A DNA stretch of 64,000 bases from Oscarella lobularis. Taxonomy: Eukaryota > Porifera > Homoscleromorpha > Homosclerophorida > Oscarellidae. Under the pieces are notes generated by a model, which did not search any database, was not told the origin of the DNA, and saw only the letters and a list, made by a program, of their open reading frames with translations. The stretch's first letter is position 1, and the number at the start of each line of letters is the position of its first letter. Both the position numbers and the translations under genes were made by a program. The stretch is from the NCBI RefSeq assembly GCF_947507565.1, contig NC_089185.1:2356001-2420000 (forward strand). The letters are read 5' to 3'. This document shows, one piece after another, positions 15,001 through 23,976 of this stretch.

Positions 15001-18000
15001 AGCCTTGCTCTCTTTAGGCACTCTCTCGCGACCCTAAGGTTACTAACAGAACGACTCTTCTTTTACTAGCCGTGTATCGTGAAGTGACGATGAGGCGAGC
15101 ATCGATGGATTGGGACTCTTCTTTCCTTGAAAGGGTAAGTTTCTCCATCAAGCATCTGTCTTCTTGACGTCCTCTGCATTTGCATTCTACTCTACAGATT
15201 CAATCTTCTCTCAAAGAGCACTTTCGCGTCTCTAGGACACTTCCTGATTGGGCTCAGCCAATTGCCACTGGACTGATTGAAAACACGTTAGGCGGAGATC
15301 AGGGACCAGCTGCTGTTGTCGTCAAACCTGGCCAATCTCTCCAAACGAGAGCAATGGCCGCGGTAGCAGTCCATGCAAGAATTGCTCTTGAGTCTTCTGT
15401 TGATAATGGCAACGCGCTAATGACTCCTCTTCGTCGTCTTCTCAGAGATCCTAGCCGATTTGTTGTAAGATTATGGGGAAACTTAACTTTTATCTTAAGT
15501 AACGTTTCTATAGGACTCTTACCTGCCCACTATGCCTAATGACAACTTTTTGGCTGTTAAAGGTGTTGCAAAGGAAGGCGAAGGAACTAAATGGCACGGT
15601 ACGTATCCAGTATTGTTTTTTTGCAAGAGCGGTGCAGTTTATCTTACGTATCTTCTTATGTTCATCAGCGTGTCCGAATGGGCATCCTTACTTTATTGAC
15701 AACGTAGGAATGTTGAATATAACGTTTGGGCTTCTACTAAGGAAATTTGTGTTACATAGTGCGGTCGTCCGATGGAGCCTGAGAAAAGCAAGTGTTTTGA
15801 GTGTGGAGCTCCAATTGGAGGTGACCAACCAAAGGGCATTGTTGGAGCCAGGAGGTGAGATGTTATCAATTAGGATGTGGTCGGGCAGTAATCATGTTAA
15901 TTGCACAGTCACGGTATCACAGAAAAGGGCTACCTTCTTGAATCATCCTCTGCCCGCCCAGAGTACTCTTTGCCTGAACGAGAACTGTCTTCCGCTTGCT
16001 GTGCACTGGTTCGAATGCTGGTGGATGCCGCATTGATGTGGGCTTCGTGCGTTGAGAAGCCGGTATACAAAAAAAGACGCATGAACAATATTGCTCGCTG
16101 TCTTCCAGGTACGGTGTTTTATTGTTTAGGAGTCAATTGCAGGAATTAGAAGAATGATCAAATCAACAGTTTCGGCTGATCTTAATCTGCCTTCGTTCTT
16201 TTGGGATCATTTCGCAAAAGATGTTGAGAATTTTTCTAGAGCAATCGGTCACACTCCAGATGACGCGTGCACCGTCATTCATCAAATTCTCTGTAATCTT
16301 GATAAGCCCCAATCGATCAAAGGTAGAACAGAATCTTAGTTCATGCACTGCAGCTTTGAGGGATTCACTGCATTGCTTATAGACGTTGCACTGGGCAGTG
16401 GATTATTTCTAACTCGAAGTGAGCGATCTACTTGGGAAAAGAAATTTAGTCAAGAATGCTTGGACCCGGTGTTGCAAGTGCGTTAAAAAGAAGTTTTTAT
16501 GAAAGTTTATCCTGTGTGGATTTTTAGACTGTGGATGCCAAAATGGGTCAATGGATGCGTGATGTTGCGGAAGACGAGCGCGTTGGTAAGCTCTGTTTGA
16601 ATAGTTGTATTTATTGCTTAGCATTATATAAGGTAACAATCCCTTGATGCGTTGTCTGCACGAGCTCGAGTCGCCGCCAGGGGCGCAATCGCCGCCAGCT
16701 CTCTGGCGATATCGATTAAAAGTTACTCTTCAGCATTTGTTTCGGTCAATATTGCAACATTTTGTGGGCAAAAAAGCTGATGAACAACCAAGAATTTTGT
16801 TGCATTTTCTTAAGGAGGCTAGTACTGGACTACGGTATTAATAACTCTTTTCAAACCGGCCTCTAGGAACGGAGACTGAGAGTTTTGCGCTACTTGCCCG
16901 AGGTGCTTCGATTGCAGCGTCTGCTTCGGAATAAGTTTCATCGTCGCTTAGCAATGCACGAAGCGGAAACATTAACAGTTGGGAAATTTCTTCAAACCTT
17001 AACCGAAGGTACGTTTATATAAGAGTAACTCGTACTGTCGGTTTTCATCAGCAATTATGTTAGCACGTGAAAGAGAGGACTTCACCGCTCTCATTGGATT
17101 GTTCACCCACGTGTGGCGAATTCTCGGGCCAGAGATACTTGGACACGGGCGACTGAAACCTCGACGTCCTGAAGACAAACTTGAGACTGTGACACACGCG
17201 ACTTTTATCGCATTTCTTCTGCCAACAACTCAAGGGAAAGGCACCTGCGCAATGTCTCTTGTAGACTACCTAATCAACTGTGTCCACAACGAATTTGTTG
17301 CAGAGTTCAGGCGTTTGGCTGGCGTGGAAAGGTACGCAAACCGTGTTTCCTTGAGCTTCTTCCATTTGATTTGTTTGAGCAGACCGATAGCCAAGGTTCC
17401 CATGGCTGAAGTGACCAGGGCTAACTTAATTTCTTATGACTTCGAGAAAGATTTGCTTCCTCTCGTTCTTGCTCACTGTCATTACTCGCTGGAGGTGGGA
17501 AGAGGAACGGACATTACGTACGACTATAAAGCACTCGAACGTCAATTGATTGACCGATTTCTTTTGGGAAAGCCACATATCGTTTTCAAGGTAATCAATA
17601 CCTTACCTTAACTTTATTTTGGGAAAGAAATTAATGCCTCATCGCTGTATAGGTTCACGAGTTTGCTTTTAGCAAGGATTTCTATAGTACTGCACTTTTT
17701 ACTCGAATTGAAAGAAACATACCTCAGGTTTGTTTTGTGAGAAATCTTAAAACTTTGTTGAGGTCAAACGTAAAATTTTGTAGGAAGAGCTCGAAAACGT
17801 CGTGTCGAGTCAGATATTGGATGAGCTTCACGACTTGACCGACGTATTTAGCGTTCTTTATGTGCTTGACGTTCTCATAGGCTTTGCCGTATCAATCGGC
17901 GGAGAACGCGACACCATGATGCACGAGTACTTGCATGACTCTTTGAAGATGCCGAAAGATCGAGGACTTGTGAGTCCCAAAGCGCAGCAGTCTTGTCGTT

Positions 18001-18489
18001 TGAAGCACATCTTGTCACTGTGGCGGCTTTTGACTGTGGAAAAGGGACGAAGACTTGTCAAACGACGTCAGGTTTGTGTGCAAATTTATTCGCCTTGCTG
18101 CTATTTTATTCCATTATTATGCGATTTAGGACCCTTTTGAGGATTTTCCGCAGAGATTCAAGGAGGAAATGAGTGATGCTTTGAAATCCGAAGTCAAGGT
18201 CTTTCTCAAGAAGGTGAAAATCAACCGTTTCTTAGAAGAGTTGATGACGTTGGCGTTGCTCGAGTTGAAGCACAGGGACGACGTCAGAGGGTTGGAAGAC
18301 TATACGTAAGAGCTATCGTCGTTTTTTGTCTAAAGACGGACTTTTCTCTGGAATATAGGCTCAAAGATGCACTGGAAGACATGTATCACTCGCAACTTCC
18401 TGGCTTGTCAGAACTTCCTGCTGGTGTTCAGTTACGCCATCTGGTGGATTGTTGGTCAACTGGCGTTCTGTGTCAGGATCATCACTGAC
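2..18489 (+). CDS. RNF213: RNF213-like giant E3 ubiquitin ligase with dynein-like AAA+ core (5' end outside window)
   Basis: Multi-exon gene of roughly 40 exons. RNF213 is a cytosolic AAA+ ATPase and RING/RZ ubiquitin ligase acting on lipid droplets and intracellular pathogens. Domains in order: low-complexity polar N-terminus (2-567), CBM20-like segment (about 621-1137), helical stalk (1150-4500), AAA2 with GEGKS (about 6400), AAA3 with GETGCGKT and FFDEAN (7620-7870), AAA4 with GKPGSSKS and LDEVGLAEDSP (8690-8960), AAA5 region (10120-10560), E3 module with C3HC4 RING (13691-13822) and RZ finger (15669-15855), then the C-terminal helical domain to a stop at 18487-18489. The left edge is open in frame from base 2, so the start codon lies upstream. 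Exon ends agree with splice consensus; first intron 154-210. A one-base break in frame occurs near 6727. The stop at 18489 is the least certain part: a further exon ending near 18873 cannot be excluded. Confidence 0.9.
621..1137 (+). other. CBM20-like exons of the RNF213-like gene
   Basis: The exon opening after the acceptor at about 620 reads VTVWFHALLS, then IRFGNTDLGNW and MAVLDEV; the next exon, best entered at the acceptor ending in GCGTTTAG near 860, continues DHKGETYLKLCGTYTFPL and IPYKYVI. This is the pattern of the starch-binding CBM20-like domain in the N-terminal arm of RNF213 (beta strand, G-x-W turn, then YKYV). Several Trp/Asn positions of the fold are kept. The match is from recalled family pattern only. 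Confidence 0.55.
4560..6730 (+). other. Large exon segment: stalk to AAA2 of the RNF213-like gene
   Basis: One open frame of about 720 codons after an acceptor at 4558-4559. It carries helical stalk sequence, an acidic linker (about 5640-5760) and, at about 6385-6420, RVVYSTRAGEGKSL, the Walker A-like loop of AAA2 of RNF213. It ends in a conserved FNLLVLGQVTDS block and then meets TAG at 6728-6730. The next frame carries on the same homology without any gap large enough for an intron, so this is a frameshift, not an exon border. Confidence 0.85.
6728..9085 (+). other. AAA3-AAA4 exon of the RNF213-like gene
   Basis: Reading frame continuing the protein after the break near 6727. AAA3: Walker A GETGCGKT (about 7627-7650), Walker B FFDEANTTDAVG (about 7819-7854), sensor-like VIAACNPY. 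AAA4: Walker A GKPGSSKS (about 8695-8718), Walker B VVLDEVGLAEDSP (about 8911-8949). AAA3 and AAA4 are the two catalytic modules of RNF213, and both are intact, so ATPase activity is expected. The exon ends at 9085 with a good GTAAG donor and contains a lysine/aspartate minisatellite just before it. Confidence 0.9.
8999..9085 (+). repeat. In-frame 15-bp coding minisatellite
   Basis: About five to six tandem units of GATGACGTTAAGAAA, some diverged, encoding repeated DDVKK. The array sits inside AAA4 between Walker B and the FVGISNWALDPAKMNRG block, where vertebrate RNF213 also has a short variable acidic loop. It is in frame and ends at the exon donor. Confidence 0.85.
9479..9527 (+). other. 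GC-AG intron, 49 bp
   Basis: The exon 9217-9478 ends TTCTATAG and is followed by GCAAGTGA; the acceptor is TTCTTAG at 9521-9527. Joining these gives FYS-LVKMVF, the expected RNF213 reading across this point, whereas no GT donor does. The donor matches the strong AG|GCAAGT consensus of GC-AG introns. Confidence 0.8.
9528..12517 (+). other. AAA5 and E3-shell exon of the RNF213-like gene with two acidic inserts
   Basis: One exon of about 2.99 kb. It holds the conserved block IIFGSSFSKDQEYTQICRNI ... LNLEKLYESLYDALNQYYV ... DYPIPLINRMEKH (about 10195-10520), a hallmark of AAA5 of RNF213. Two species-specific inserts interrupt it: an Asp run near 9691-9813 extending to about 9990, and a Glu/Lys-rich stretch about 11590-11850. 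The end is set by a GTATAC donor at 12518 and the acceptor at 12610-12611. Confidence 0.85.
9691..9990 (+). repeat. GAC trinucleotide runs encoding poly-Asp
   Basis: Runs of GAC/GAT codons at about 9694-9732 and 9781-9813, with a diverged repeat of SLPxSR between them, followed by further acidic sequence. Two copies of the phrase around TCTTCCCG-TCTCGT suggest local duplication by slippage. Confidence 0.85.
13676..13861 (+). other. RING finger exon of the RNF213-like gene
   Basis: Exon between acceptor TGTGCAG (to 13675) and donor GTGAGT (13862). It reads CSLCNCDW, LPCLHIFCSSCIKH and LSCPICSEKV, giving C-x2-C, C-x-H-x2-C-x2-C and C-x2-C: a complete C3HC4 RING. All eight zinc ligands are present. 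Confidence 0.9.
15669..15852 (+). other. RZ-type zinc finger of the RNF213-like gene (two exons)
   Basis: Exon 15669-15703 encodes CPNGHPYFIDN; after a 56-bp intron, exon 15760-15852 encodes CGRPMEPEKSKCFECGAPIGG. Together these give the C/H-C-C-C pattern of the RZ finger shared by RNF213 and ZNFX1, which in RNF213 supports ubiquitylation of lipopolysaccharide. All zinc ligands are present. Confidence 0.9.
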
Positions 18490-18892
18490 CGCCGACTTGT
18501 TTGTTTATTATGTAGACTTGTCAATTTGTTTCTCTTTTTTTTTCATTTTGCTATTCTAGGTTGCGCGTGTGTTTCTTCTGATTTGTGTGCTGACGTTTTT
18601 GCTAGCTATGTCAAATTGCTGTTTCTTTACCCTGTGCATCTTTCACATACCACGGTCGTTTTCCCGGATTATCTTCCTTGGTCGGCGAAGGCCAGCAAGC
18701 TACCGGTCAGAGAGTAAATCAGCGTTTAAGAAAGCGCCCGAAAAGATCCTCTTCAGAGCAAGATTCCGCTAGACCTCGAAAATCGCGTCTAAATCTGGAA
18801 GGGCGCCCTTATATATCCGTCTACAAAAAGGTAGAAAAGCCAACCGACGACAAAAACTATTCGAGATTGCTCTAGAATGAGTCAAGCTGGAC

Positions 18893-18997
18893 GCACCAAG
18901 GATTGCGATCGGACTTGAACTGAAATCAAAGGTAGAGACGCTGCTAAAAGAAATCGCAAGATCTTTGCCGCTTTGCCGAAACGCCGTCGAAGAAAGG
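18893..18997 (+). other. Possible ROC-COR linker exon of a ROCO-type gene
   Basis: A short open stretch reads LKSKVETLLKEIARSLPLC after a possible acceptor at about 18886. Its shape (L-x3-V-x2-LL-x-EIA-x2-LP) is like the segment that joins the ROC GTPase to COR in ROCO proteins. The next ROCO exon is not found before 19508, and the frame runs into TGA just after 18997. Weak, pattern-only call. Confidence 0.3.
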
Positions 18998-19059
18998 TGA
19001 CGCTGGGCTTCGAAGCGAGGAAGACTACACTACTGTATATGCAGGTAAGAACTGCCCTA

Positions 19060-19421
19060 GCTCCCAGCCGACTCTTTGCCGGAACGAAGCCTGTCTTCAG
19101 CTTGCTGCGCACTTGTTCGAATGCTGGTAGATATGCTGCTTTGATGTGGGCGTCGTGTGTCGAGAAACCGGTATACACTACAGACTGGCTGTATATTCTG
19201 CCTTACTGTGATGCTCTCTTTGCATATATAGGAGTTATTAGCAGAAATTAAAAGACTTATCAAACCGAATGATTCGGCGGCTGATCTTAGTCTAACTAGC
19301 TGAATTCTTTTGGAATCACTTTGAAAAGGACATTCATAATTTTGGTAGAGCGATAGGCGAGACGTCAGATGACGCTTGCGCCGTCAGATTTGTCGTGCAT
19401 GGTCTCCATAAACCTGTCAAA
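19060..19421 (+). pseudogene. Decayed partial second copy of RNF213-like 3' exons
   Basis: Two blocks match exons of the upstream gene at the nucleotide level: 19060-19176 corresponds to about 15958-16072 (ALMWASCVEKPVY is kept), and 19233-19421 corresponds to about 16128-16322. The copy has TAG in the first block, TAG/TGA in the second, and frame slips. It lies downstream of the RNF213 stop and upstream of the COR exon, so it marks a tandem duplication that was later mostly deleted. Confidence 0.85.
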
Positions 19422-19507
19422 GGTAATGCAACAAGTTTCTTCATGGAATTGGAGAGGTATTGTGCTAAGAATGCATTCAGCTGAATGTACGTGTCAGTTT
19501 AAATTTT

Positions 19508-21136
19508 TAGATTATTGAATTTGGTGAAAACGTCATATTGGATCCCTCGTGGCTCTGTCACAACGTAATCGGTCCGATCATGTCACCAAATACTTTTCCT
19601 GTTCGTCTGGAAGGAGTCGATGACGGAGCAGTGAGTTCTGAGAGAGTTGAGCATGCTATTCGGCTGTTCAATAAGGATCAAAGCATTTTCTCAATTAAAG
19701 AGCTCATGGAATTGCTTTGCAGTTTGGAAATTTGCTATCCAGTTCCGAACCAAGATAACGTTTATCGATTTCCCGCTCTCATGACAGACCGACGTCGAGA
19801 CGAGTTCTGGAAGGCAGACAAAAAGATGATCATATACGTAGGCCGTCGTCTCGAGTGCCAAGATGAAACCGATATCATTGTTCCTGGAACCGTTCCATTT
19901 TTGCAGACACGATCGGTCGTTCGTCTCGATCCTTCTCCGCTTATCTGGAAAGACGGCATGGTATTAGAGAAGCGAATAGACGATGTCACAATTGAAGGAC
20001 TTGTTGAACTAGACGTCGAGAGAGCAAAGTCAATCGACGTTGTCGCTCGCGGTCCCGCCGATTCCGAAGCCGAGTGCTTCCACTTCGCCAACGAGATGAT
20101 GAACATGGTTCGGGAAGTGCTGGACGATAGGAGTCCGGGAACGATCACCGACCACAACTTGTGCTTGAGTACTTCAGCGCTGAAAAAATTGGCGGAGCAC
20201 CCTCCAACGCACAATCAGTTACAGATTGAAAAGGCAAAATCGAATGACTCGCCAGTTTCTACGATAAAGAAGACGGAGAAATATATTGACACGCTTCGAG
20301 AATTGTTGGTAGTGCCAGGTGATCACTACTGCATGCTACCAAGAAAAGTCAAATCCGGCCTCCTGATGACTTTAGATTTAAGTAAGGAAAGCACTCATGT
20401 ACTCAGCAAAGAATTGGGGCTGAAGACGTCAGATATCATAGCATGTAGAGATTTGTGCAGCGTTCTCCGCTTGTGGAATGAGCGTCGCGGTGCATTGGTT
20501 TCAGATCTAGTTTGTTGCTTGCGCAAGTGCGGCTTGCTTGCTGCGTTGCATATTCTGCATTCTGATGCACCTTTCGTTCATCTTTCAGACGATGAGGTCT
20601 TAGAATGTATACGATGACGTTTTACTCCGAACAATTTTTATTTTAGGCTCTAGCAGCCGAAAAGGCTTTTATTTCCGGTTGTTCAGAAGGCAAAGATGAC
20701 GTTGAAGAAGAACACGTATTAGGTATATAGTGCTTAGCTGATACTTCTGCAGGCGACTTAATAATTAATTGTCGTCTGCTCAGCTCTAGATGACCAGGTT
20801 GTTGAAGAGCGTCACATTGATTTGCTCAAATATGAAGTCATTGAGAACGTCGATGATTTACATGATTTTGCGAGGCACCTTCTTGGCTGGACTTCCAACA
20901 GAGTGAAACAATTTCGGAACGATATGGCTGGGAGAGGTACGCCAGCAAAATTTTTTCACACAGTGAAGAAGTGGATAGACGACAAAGGAATAAATGCATT
21001 CGTTTCAGAACTTCTGAAAGCGTTTGAAAAAATTGGCAAGGAAGGAAAAGCTCGGAAGGTGCTATCCCAATGTAAATGCCGTAGAAAGCGGTCCGGCACA
21101 TGTGGCCGGACCATTTTTCGAAAAAAGAATATTTAG
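19508..21136 (+). CDS. COR domain plus two death-like domains (ROCO/DAPK-type C-terminus)
   Basis: Exon 1 begins after acceptor TTTTTAG at 19501-19507 and reads NVILDPSWLCHNVIG, ELMELLCSLEICYPV, YRFPALM, IIVPGTVPFLQ and DDVTIEGLVELD: the COR domain of ROCO proteins, as in DAPK1. The exon ends with a death-like domain (about 20340-20570: LSKELGLKTSDI, LRLWNERRG, LRKCGL). A small exon at about 20647-20721 and a last exon 20782-21136 add a second one (FARHLLGW, VKKWIDDKG, AFEKIGKEGKA). Stop TAG at 21134-21136. No GTPase P-loop or kinase domain is visible upstream, and the first in-frame ATG is 19579. It may be a truncated ROCO gene, a 3' part whose upstream exons are lost, or part of a transcript running through from RNF213. 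Confidence 0.7.
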
Positions 21137-21370
21137 TAATAATACTTCTGGGTTCTATTTTGAGTACTGTTTTGCAGATTCCCGTGTCCTGACTTTGGAC
21201 CAGAATCAGAGGTACATTTACTGAGTAGAAGACGTCCTAATTAAAATCAGTCTTTTGTGTGGGCGTGGTTCAAAAGTTACGCGAGCGAAAACGTTCACCA
21301 GGTCACTCTTAATTCAGTGATTATTTTTCTAGACGTTTCAAAGACGGAGGCAAGTTTGTGCTTTTGCTAT
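21137..21370. other. No gene seen; 3' flank
   Basis: After the stop at 21136 the sequence holds no coherent frame and no recognisable element up to the dispersed repeat at about 21371. Confidence 0.5.
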
Positions 21371-21720
21371 AAAGTGCGCTAGCCTCAGTTCCACGACGCC
21401 TTCGACGACGAGACGACGAGAAGCGAGTCTTCGATCGATGGAGAGAGAGCCTGTGGATCGTGCCTCATTCTATTTCTGCTACTCAACAATCATTTTTGTT
21501 GTATAGAGGAGGAGAACGCGAACAGGAAGGCCGTACAATTATCTCCCGATATCTCATCAACGATCTCAACGACGATCTCATTCACAGCAGTAGAAATATG
21601 AGCAACAGGAGAAATTGAACTAGATGCAATTGAAGCCAGCGCGCAATCAGCCAATGTCGTTCATCTATCCTAACTCTAATTGGGGACCCCGCCACACCCC
21701 CACCACGCGAGAATCGCAGG
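21371..21720 (+). repeat. Dispersed repeat, copy also found upstream of each multi-lectin gene
   Basis: Diverged copy of a 330-430 bp sequence seen at 42390-42720, 45620-46050 and 50510-50870. Shared landmarks in the same order: AAGTGCG(C/T)TAGCC, GAGAGCCTGTGGATC, TTCTATTxCTGCTACTCAA, GAGGAGACCGCGAA-like, and GCCAATGTCGTTC. The other copies are much closer to one another than to this one. Confidence 0.7.
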
Positions 21721-22323
21721 AGCCATAGAGAGGATCGTACACATACGCTTTGTTCCTATGACGATAGGTATCATTGAATTTGCTTTCTTGCGTGTTTTCA
21801 GGTTAGAATTTTATTAGCCAATTTTGATGGGTAGGCAATTGGAGACGATGTATGATCTATCTCGAAGACCACCGTCCCTGTAGAAGTTTAATTGATTAAT
21901 TATTCAACGCGAAGAGCCACTTGTTGGTAGGGTGGCGTATTTTTCTTTGTGTAGACTACAGGGATTTCTTTTATCCCAAACAGAAGTGTTCCTACTTACG
22001 TCCCAAAAGTCGGAAAGACGCCTGGTGCGTCTGCATGTTGATGTATCGATTTGACTCCGCTTATTTGGAGGCAATGTAAAGTAAGTTTGTCTCTCGATTG
22101 AAAAGGAAGCAGCAAGGACAACTGAAGAGAAGACGAAGGAAGGATAGAAGATAGACAGTTTTTATACAGCGCAGTCATGATGCAGATGCAGATGCAGACG
22201 CGTGTACAAAGCTTAGAATGCATAGCTGTAGTCTCTGAAGGGGAGAACCCGGCGAGTTAAAGATAAGTAACGCTTTTGTCCTTCATTATAGCACTGACGT
22301 CACGAGTTGTCTTTTAGGAATTT

Positions 22324-22553
22324 GGGGTCCTAGGCACGACCCCGTCGATCAAAAACTGCCTATCCGGGGTCCTGGGCATGACCCCGTTATCAAAAACTGC
22401 CCGCAAATGAAACGGTAGAGGCTGTGCAATTTTTATAATTTTATTGAATAAATTTTTCGTCCCTTCCCCGGTTCCTGAGCAGTTTTTGTTAACGGGGTCT
22501 TGCTCAGGACCCCGAGGAGCAGTTTTTGTTGACGGGGTCTTGCTCAGGACCCC
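22324..22553. mobile_element. MITE-like inverted-repeat element, copy 1
   Basis: About 230 bp. The left end has two tandem units (GGGGTCCTxGGCAxGACCCC followed by G-x-ATCAAAAACTGCC); the right end has two units of the reverse complement (GCAGTTTTTGTTxACGGGGT, then CTTGCTCAGGACCCC). The centre is AT-rich. No coding capacity. A second copy lies at 62264-62492. Confidence 0.75.
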
Positions 22554-23469
22554 CGTCTCCTACAACACAAAATCAGCAATACTACGTTTGTTCTCTTGAA
22601 ATCATACCTGCTCATGCTGTTCGCGACTTATGGGATAAACGATAAACGTGTTTGGACTGAGCACCGTTGGTTCCCACTCTGGTCTTGTAATTGACCTAAA
22701 AAATTGATACGCTGTCGTAACTCCCTTTGCATCTTATGCATCCTGAATCCAATGCTCTCTATTAAGTTTAATGCATTGATTTTCACTGATTGAAAATTTT
22801 CTTCACGTTTACCTATTTTGATGATGTTCATTGTACTGAACCGCTGCAACGTAACTGTTCGTTTGATTCTATCACTATTGACGCCAAAAATCTGTCGTTT
22901 TCATACATAGAACCATCTAGACCATAGAGCCAGAGCCAACCAAAGCAACTGGGACACTCCTACCATTCTTGAGCCATCAACTGTGTCCTTCTCGATAGCA
23001 TGTCTGTATTGGAGGGCTGTTGAAGTAGAACCGCTTCCCCGCCAAACGTTCTCATTCTTTGGCCAGTAATAGATTCTTCCAGACACCCTGAATGGGCTCT
23101 TTCCAGACGGCACGTGACTCAGAACCGTGTACAAGAGTCATTTGAATGACGAATGCAAACTTTCTGGATGCTCGAGCCTAGAGGAGAAAAGTTGCCTTGC
23201 ATACCGGCGCTGTTTATCAAAGTAAGTCCTATACCCTACTTTTAGTTAAAGTAGAGATGAATTCCAACAGATAGTTCTTCTCTGAACCTTTCCTCCTCTA
23301 TAAAATGAAAAGAGTTCAGTATGAAGTTATTTCCTTGCTTAGATTATTTGCTTCAGTGTATCACCTTGCGTCGATCCACCGAAAAAAATCTCGTCAGCTA
23401 GATTCATCGTTCCTTATCAAGATAGCCCAGGAATAAATTTAATAAGAGAGGAAGAAAAAAAGAAATACC

Positions 23470-23856
23470 GGTTGAAATTGCTCGTCCAAGGCCTCGCTAT
23501 CGTCGTCGTCTTCGTCATCATCTTCGCTGATACGAACCCACCTTCGCTTCTGTGCTGTAGCAGTTCTAATTTCCTTAAACTTTAAGAGAGGGGGCCCCTA
23601 ACTTTGAGAGGAATGCAGCGAATCGTACAGCGCATCGAGTGCGTCTCGCGGAGGACCAGCATCAATGAAAACGTCGTAATATCCACCCCTTGGGCAAATA
23701 AAGAAAAAAAAACAGATGGAAAACGGTTCTCCGAGTCGGAATTTGCCCGTGGGGACATCTTACCCGGGCCCGATGACCGCCGCGCAGTCAGGCGACACTT
23801 CCTGCTGTAAAAACAACTTTAGCTTCATTGCTAACGGCGCTGATTCCACAGGAAGC
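23470..23856 (-). other. Possible exons of an unrecognised minus-strand gene
   Basis: Read on the minus strand: an ATG frame MKLKLFLQQEVSPDCAAVIG ending at a GTAAG donor near 23775, a conserved piece near 23600-23680, and a frame with RRWVRISEDDDEDDDDSEAL near 23470-23560. The same segments, diverged, lie at about 63545-63795, where the first frame has a stop. I do not recognise the family; the region may equally be a decayed gene. Confidence 0.3.
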
Positions 23857-23976
23857 CGAAAAGACGACGAACGGAACGGGCAAAAGAACCGGGAACTCGA
23901 AACACGTTACACGTGTCGAAGGTAGGCGTGCCTTTGCGCTAAATATTTGCAAAAAAACGACAATTCATCTACACAT

